Assembly (NCBI GenBank): GCA_934717895.1
Contig: CAKUZO010000036.1
Span: 1-17,523 of the forward strand
Direction: 5' to 3'
DNA: 17,523 bases
Origin: an uncultured Candidatus Melainabacteria bacterium
Lineage (GTDB): Bacteria > Cyanobacteriota > Vampirovibrionia > Gastranaerophilales > Gastranaerophilaceae
The position numbers and the translations under genes are program-made. The notes below the pieces were generated by a model. That model saw nothing but the letters and a program-made list of their open reading frames with translations, made no database searches and was not told the DNA's origin. This document shows, in pieces, positions 14,134-17,523 of the stretch (position 1 is its first letter; every line of letters begins with the position of its first letter).

Positions 14134-16086
14134 TTAAATACTTGTTGATAGCGATGGAGCAATGCTTATGAACTGACGAACCAAGTCGCTATCCCAAAGT
14201 TTTCCGGCGCCTTCTTTCAAGATTTCACAAGCCTTTTCCACACTCATACCTTTTCTGTAAGGTCTATCAGAAATCAATGCGTGATAAGTATCTGCAACAG
14301 CTACAATCTTTGCAGAAAGCGGAATTTCGTCGCCTTTCAAATGTTCCGGATAACCACTTCCGTCAATATGTTCGTGATGATATTTTACAATAGGAATTAA
14401 ATCTCTTAAAGCAGGGTTTGGCGCAAGAACTTTTTCTGCACCAATTGTAGGGTGTTGTTTCATAATTTCCCACTCGTTGTCTTCCAATTTTCCAGGTTTT
14501 TTCAATACCGTTTCAGGAATACCGATTTTGCCGACATCATGAAGAAGAGCACCCAATTTAATTCTTTGAACTTCGTCCTCGGGAAGATTAATCGCACGAG
14601 CAAGGGCTTCCGAGTATCTTGAAACAGATGTCGAATGACCTTTTGTATAAGGGTCTTTGGCATCAATCGCACTCGCAAGAGAATTCGCCAATTCTAACAA
14701 GTGATTTTGAGAAACAATTTGTTCATTATTGAACTTATGGACAAGTTCTTCTTCAAAATTTACACCAAGTTGTGAATGGCGTTTTGCGATTACTTCCGCA
14801 TAAGAATTCAACGCCTCATCGTCCCAGAAATTATAGTCAGAAGAACTTACAATTGCAGACATGCCTTCTTTATAACCTTTTGCCTGAGAAATATACATTG
14901 CCTGTTCAGCCAAAATTAAAAGTTTTTCTTGGTCTTCACTGCACTCTGGATATGTTGCAATCCCAACGGCAACCTTCACAGGCCCCACATCATCAACAAA
15001 ACAACAAGACAGACAATATGTAATATATTCAGCCAAATACTTAGCGTCTGCCGTATTTGTATCAGGTAAAATTATAGCAATCTCGTCACCGCCATAACGT
15101 CCGGCTTTGTCATTGCTTCGAATATTTTGCTTAACCTTCTCGGCAAGAAGTTTGATAACCTCATCACCCTTTGCATGCCCGAGCTCTCTGTTAATTTTCG
15201 AAATATTATTTACGTCAAGCATGATAATTGAAAGATTACTTTTGTTTTCAGATGCATGTTTGAGCTCAACAGAAAGAACTTCTTGGAACCCTCTGTGAGT
15301 GTACAAACCTGTCAAAGTATCAGTGTTTGCATACTTATTGGTCTGTTCCATAAGCTCAACATTGTCCATAAACAATGCACAATAATCAGCAATAAATGAA
15401 AATAATCCAATATGGTTTTCAATGTCGTTTTTGCCAATAATTAACACGCCCTTGCAGCCACTAATTGAATTTAACGGTAATAACAAAGTCGATGATTGCT
15501 GCAAGTATGGAACATTTAAAAAACTGTTATTATTACTTGCCTTAGGCTTACAAGTATTGAAACACTCTATAACAGGGTTTGTGTCGTCAGACAAAAATAA
15601 CTTTGACGCATAAGCACTACCCATAGAATTGAACAATTTAATATTAATACATTTCGATTTTTCATGAAAAACACCAAACGCCGTAAAAGTGCTGTTCAAT
15701 TTGTCAGAAAATAACTCGTGAATAGCCGTAAATAATTCATGAGTCGTTTTTTTATTCGACAATGTATTATTTAAATTATTTATCAAATCCGCATAGTCAA
15801 TAACTCTATGAGAACGGGCATTTGGGGAACTCATATAACCAACTTGCATTCTGTTAGAAGTCTTATTAGTGTTAAAGTTATTAATTCTCGCAACAATACT
15901 CGATGTTTCTTCCAAAATCGGATTTGAAACAGTTTTCTCTTCTTTTTTAGCAGATTTTACAGGTGTTTTAAGCACAGGTTTTTTAAGCGCATTCATCTGT
16001 TTCGACAACGGATTTGAAACAGTTTTTGCGCTTTTTGAAGGCGTCTTAACCTTATTTTCTACTACTTTTTCTTTATTTTCATTCAA
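14134..16086 (-). CDS. GAF-GGDEF-HD-GYP cyclic di-GMP signalling protein
   Basis: The 650-residue soluble protein has a Lys-rich N-terminus (1-80), a probable GAF domain (about 105-245), a diguanylate cyclase domain (252-412) and an HD-GYP c-di-GMP phosphodiesterase domain (460-645). The GGDEF site reads G332-G-D-E-I336 and the inhibitory I-site R323-S-N-D326 lies five residues before it; D291, N299 and D308 are present, so cyclase activity is plausible. The HD-GYP site has H484, H516-D517, K520, H545, H570-H571-E572, D575-GSGYP580 and D599, so it should degrade c-di-GMP. The GAF domain probably senses a small ligand or oxidation state. No membrane span is seen. The start is TTG (16086-16084): an in-frame TAA lies two codons before it and AGGTG lies 6 bases upstream. 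The next in-frame ATG is residue 31. The N-terminus contains a duplication (KTVSNP at 21 and 51). Confidence 0.93.
   Translation of the reverse strand: MNENKEKVVENKVKTPSKSAKTVSNPLSKQMNALKKPVLKTPVKSAKKEEKTVSNPILEETSSIVARINNFNTNKTSNRMQVGYMSSPNARSHRVIDYADLINNLNNTLSNKKTTHELFTAIHELFSDKLNSTFTAFGVFHEKSKCINIKLFNSMGSAYASKLFLSDDTNPVIECFNTCKPKASNNNSFLNVPYLQQSSTLLLPLNSISGCKGVLIIGKNDIENHIGLFSFIADYCALFMDNVELMEQTNKYANTDTLTGLYTHRGFQEVLSVELKHASENKSNLSIIMLDVNNISKINRELGHAKGDEVIKLLAEKVKQNIRSNDKAGRYGGDEIAIILPDTNTADAKYLAEYITYCLSCCFVDDVGPVKVAVGIATYPECSEDQEKLLILAEQAMYISQAKGYKEGMSAIVSSSDYNFWDDEALNSYAEVIAKRHSQLGVNFEEELVHKFNNEQIVSQNHLLELANSLASAIDAKDPYTKGHSTSVSRYSEALARAINLPEDEVQRIKLGALLHDVGKIGIPETVLKKPGKLEDNEWEIMKQHPTIGAEKVLAPNPALRDLIPIVKYHHEHIDGSGYPEHLKGDEIPLSAKIVAVADTYHALISDRPYRKGMSVEKACEILKEGAGKLWDSDLVRQFISIAPSLSTSI
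15919..16026 (-). repeat. Direct repeat in the N-terminal coding part of the c-di-GMP gene
   Basis: The 18-mer CGGATTTGAAACAGTTTT occurs at 15919-15936 and again at 16009-16026, exactly 90 bases (30 codons) apart. It encodes the repeated Lys-Thr-Val-Ser-Asn-Pro and follows similar KTPSKSA/KTPVKSA stretches. The low-complexity N-terminus therefore grew by duplication of about 30 codons. Confidence 0.75.
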
Positions 16087-16092
16087 TATTTA

Positions 16093-16097
16093 CACCT
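16093..16097 (-). promoter_or_regulatory. Ribosome binding site supporting a TTG start
   Basis: AGGTG on the minus strand lies 6 bases before TTG (16086-16084) of the GAF-GGDEF-HD-GYP gene. There is no usable ATG between this site and residue 31. Confidence 0.6.
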
Positions 16098-16183
16098 GCA
16101 CACTACTTTTTAATAAAACAGCTGATTAAAAATTTTTGCCAAATATCGCGATTGAATTTACAATCCTTAAACTATTCTACACC

Positions 16184-16189
16184 ATTATA
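16184..16189 (-). promoter_or_regulatory. Candidate -10 box for the c-di-GMP gene
   Basis: A consensus TATAAT on the minus strand lies about 98 bases before the TTG start, in the 263-base gap after the transporter gene. No good -35 box is seen 16-18 bases further upstream, so an activator may be needed. The rest of this gap is AT-rich, with another possible -10 (TATACT, 16268-16263) and no small gene. Confidence 0.35.
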
Positions 16190-16349
16190 CTCAAATAACA
16201 ATACGTCATATAGATGGCAAAATCTATAATCTGAATGGACACTAATTTCTACTACATAGATAGTATAACTCTTTTAACCTTGTTTTACTACTGTTGTAAC
16301 AAATTGTTTTACATAAGTTTATAATTAGATCACTTTTGAAAACATTAAA

Positions 16350-17294
16350 TCAGTTGTTAAAACAAGCAGAATAATGCTCTTCGCCCACAACATTAAATGG
16401 CGGAATTTTTTTTGTACAAATCTCAATACATTCCGAACACCTCGGGTGAAAACGACAACCGGAAATATCTTCGTGAATTGAAGGCGGTTGCCCTTGAATA
16501 GTTTCAAGTTTGCAATTTTTATTTGAAGGCAAAGAACGTAAAAGCGCCTTTGAATACGGGTGTTTCGGGTTTGCAAAAAACTCTTTTGACGGAGCAGTTT
16601 CAACAATTCTGCCGGCATACATTACCGATACAAAATCAGCATTTTCTCCAACAAGCGCCAAATCGTGTGTAATCAATAGAATTGCCGTATTCTTTTTTTG
16701 TTGAATTTCTTTTAATAACCTCATAATTTGAGCTTGAATTGTAACGTCCAGAGCCGTTGTTGGTTCGTCCGCTATCAATATTTCCGCATTGCAAGCAAGT
16801 GCCATTGCAATAATTGCACGTTGTTTCATTCCACCCGAAAATTCGTGCGGATATGCCCTCATGCGTTCTCTTGCACAAGGAATTTTAACATCTTCCAAAG
16901 CTTCCACAGCTTTTTCAAACGCCTCTTTGCCTTTTAAGTTTTGATGAATTTTAATCACCTCTAAAAGCTGATCACCAATTGTATAAAGCGGATTTAGCGA
17001 TGTCATAGGATCTTGCGGGATAAGTGCAATTTTAGAACCCCGAAGCTTCTTTATAGAATTACTTTCGAGCAAATTTTCTCCGTTATAAACAATCTCACCG
17101 CCTGTAATTTTGGCAGTTTTAGGCAAAAGTTGTAAAATACTCATCGCACTAATTGATTTTCCGCAACCTGATTCTCCAACGAGAGCACGCATTTCCCCAC
17201 ATTCAAGCGAAAACGAAACATCAAACAGCGCCTGCCTAAAACCACATTCGCAATTAAAACCTAAATTTAAATTTTTTACCTCTAACAATGCCAT
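16350..17294 (-). CDS. Peptide ABC transporter ATP-binding protein, OppD/DppD type
   Basis: The product is one of the two ATPases that drive an oligo- or dipeptide importer (or a nickel/other solute variant) at the inner membrane face. The 314 residues show Walker A GESGCGKS (40-47), Q-loop Q94 in LIPQDPMTSLNP, signature FSGGMKQR (152-159), Walker B ILIADE (172-177) and H-loop H210. The C-terminal oligo_HPY extension (about 235-311) has C280, C286, C289, C293 and C311; some OppD proteins carry an iron-sulfur cluster in this region, so that is possible here. The start is ATG 17294 (MALLEVKNL), not the in-frame ATG at 17312, because a well-formed promoter ends 6 bases before 17294 and would exclude the longer start. 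The permease, binding-protein and second ATPase genes are absent from the window. The next gene downstream is the c-di-GMP gene, which is 263 bases away. Confidence 0.93.
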   Translation of the reverse strand: MALLEVKNLNLGFNCECGFRQALFDVSFSLECGEMRALVGESGCGKSISAMSILQLLPKTAKITGGEIVYNGENLLESNSIKKLRGSKIALIPQDPMTSLNPLYTIGDQLLEVIKIHQNLKGKEAFEKAVEALEDVKIPCARERMRAYPHEFSGGMKQRAIIAMALACNAEILIADEPTTALDVTIQAQIMRLLKEIQQKKNTAILLITHDLALVGENADFVSVMYAGRIVETAPSKEFFANPKHPYSKALLRSLPSNKNCKLETIQGQPPSIHEDISGCRFHPRCSECIEICTKKIPPFNVVGEEHYSACFNN

Positions 17295-17300
17295 AAGTGA

Positions 17301-17329
17301 ATGATACAACAATTTTGTTTAGTTGTGAA
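17301..17329 (-). promoter_or_regulatory. Strong promoter of the peptide ABC ATPase gene, apparently leaderless
   Basis: On the minus strand TTCACA (17329-17324) and TATCAT (17306-17301) are separated by exactly 17 bases; each matches consensus at 5 of 6 positions. Only 6 bases (TCACTT) separate the -10 box from the ATG at 17294. There is no Shine-Dalgarno, so the transcript probably begins at the start codon. This also indicates that the gene is transcribed alone, not as part of an operon with permease genes upstream. Confidence 0.65.
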
Positions 17330-17463
17330 TAGGTATGGTAGATGAAAACAGTTAGAACATTAGTATAATTTATCACTGCGCCCCCTGCTACAAAGTCGAG
17401 TAGTACATAATTTTACCTCTAAACATTTTAAACATACAAAAATTAAAACAAGTTAATCACAAA

Positions 17464-17500
17464 ACTCGAACTCTCGACCTCTCGGACTCTGCCGACTGAG
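17464..17500 (-). pseudogene. tRNA-like relic lacking an anticodon arm
   Basis: On the minus strand CTCAGTCGGCAGAG (17500-17487) matches the universal tRNA D-arm from position 11 to 24. After only 6 bases comes AGGTCGAGAGTTCGAGT (17480-17464), which matches a tRNA variable loop, T-stem 5' strand and T-loop. In a normal tRNA about 19 bases, including the anticodon stem-loop, would lie between them. The T-stem 3' strand is also degenerate (TTTTG against GAGAG). Just upstream on the same strand is a 7-bp hairpin (GAACGAT/ATCGTTC, 17518-17500), and CTCTC begins at the window edge. Order and orientation of the two tRNA modules make chance unlikely, but a functional tRNA is not possible from what is visible. 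Confidence 0.55.
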
Positions 17501-17523
17501 AACGATTGATTATCGTTCGAGAG

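Noticed and set aside
13963-14148. 61-residue plus-strand frame in the gap between the 543-residue gene and the c-di-GMP gene
   Set aside because: Its composition is that of random AT-rich spacer (Asn, Lys, Phe, Leu), it has no convincing ribosome binding site, and its end overlaps the 3' end of the c-di-GMP gene.
16325-16618. 97-residue minus-strand frame overlapping the ABC ATPase end
   Set aside because: It is a shifted reading of the conserved C-terminal part of the transporter ATPase, whose own frame is intact to its TGA stop.
17464-17523. Functional tRNA gene on the minus strand
   Set aside because: There is no room for an anticodon stem-loop between the D-arm and T-arm matches and the T-stem does not close.

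Overview
The window is low-GC bacterial DNA with standard codon use and nine genes or gene fragments on both strands. Several traits suggest an uncultured gut lineage of the Gastranaerophilales/Vampirovibrionia ("Melainabacteria") type: very large coiled-coil proteins without signal peptides, a soluble GAF-GGDEF-HD-GYP protein, a mix of Shine-Dalgarno and apparently leaderless genes, and interspersed palindromic repeats. This placement is an inference from style, not from a marker gene; a low-GC Firmicute cannot be excluded.

Layout. Positions 1-120 hold the 3' end of an unrecognised plus-strand gene, closed by a strong terminator. Positions 209-8230 carry two large minus-strand genes: a 1576-residue coiled-coil protein with two related glycine-patterned hydrophobic modules, and upstream of it a superfamily 1 helicase fused to a DUF559/Vsr-like nuclease domain. 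A 242-base divergent region with a long perfect inverted repeat follows. Then comes a plus-strand class II tRNA nucleotidyltransferase (8473-9726) that carries a GC-rich in-frame insertion. A minus-strand pair of overlapping genes (PAP2-family membrane phosphatase, then GNAT acetyltransferase) faces it. Next are a plus-strand glucosaminidase/lysozyme-like protein without a signal peptide (11312-12148) and a convergent minus-strand 543-residue protein with a poly-alanine segment and a LysM-like C-terminal region, sharing a bidirectional terminator. The right part holds, all on the minus strand, the c-di-GMP protein (14134-16086), a peptide-transporter ATPase (16350-17294) and, at the edge, a tRNA-like relic with D-arm and T-arm sequences but no anticodon arm.

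The genes do not form one pathway. Possible themes are cell-envelope and surface biology (PAP2, glucosaminidase, LysM-like and giant coiled-coil proteins), c-di-GMP signalling, peptide import and DNA repair or defence. No gene-free stretch exceeds 300 bases. The most unusual points are the internal duplication in the giant protein, the in-frame palindromic insertion in the tRNA nucleotidyltransferase, three genes whose -10 boxes lie 6-7 bases from the start codon, and the tRNA-like relic.
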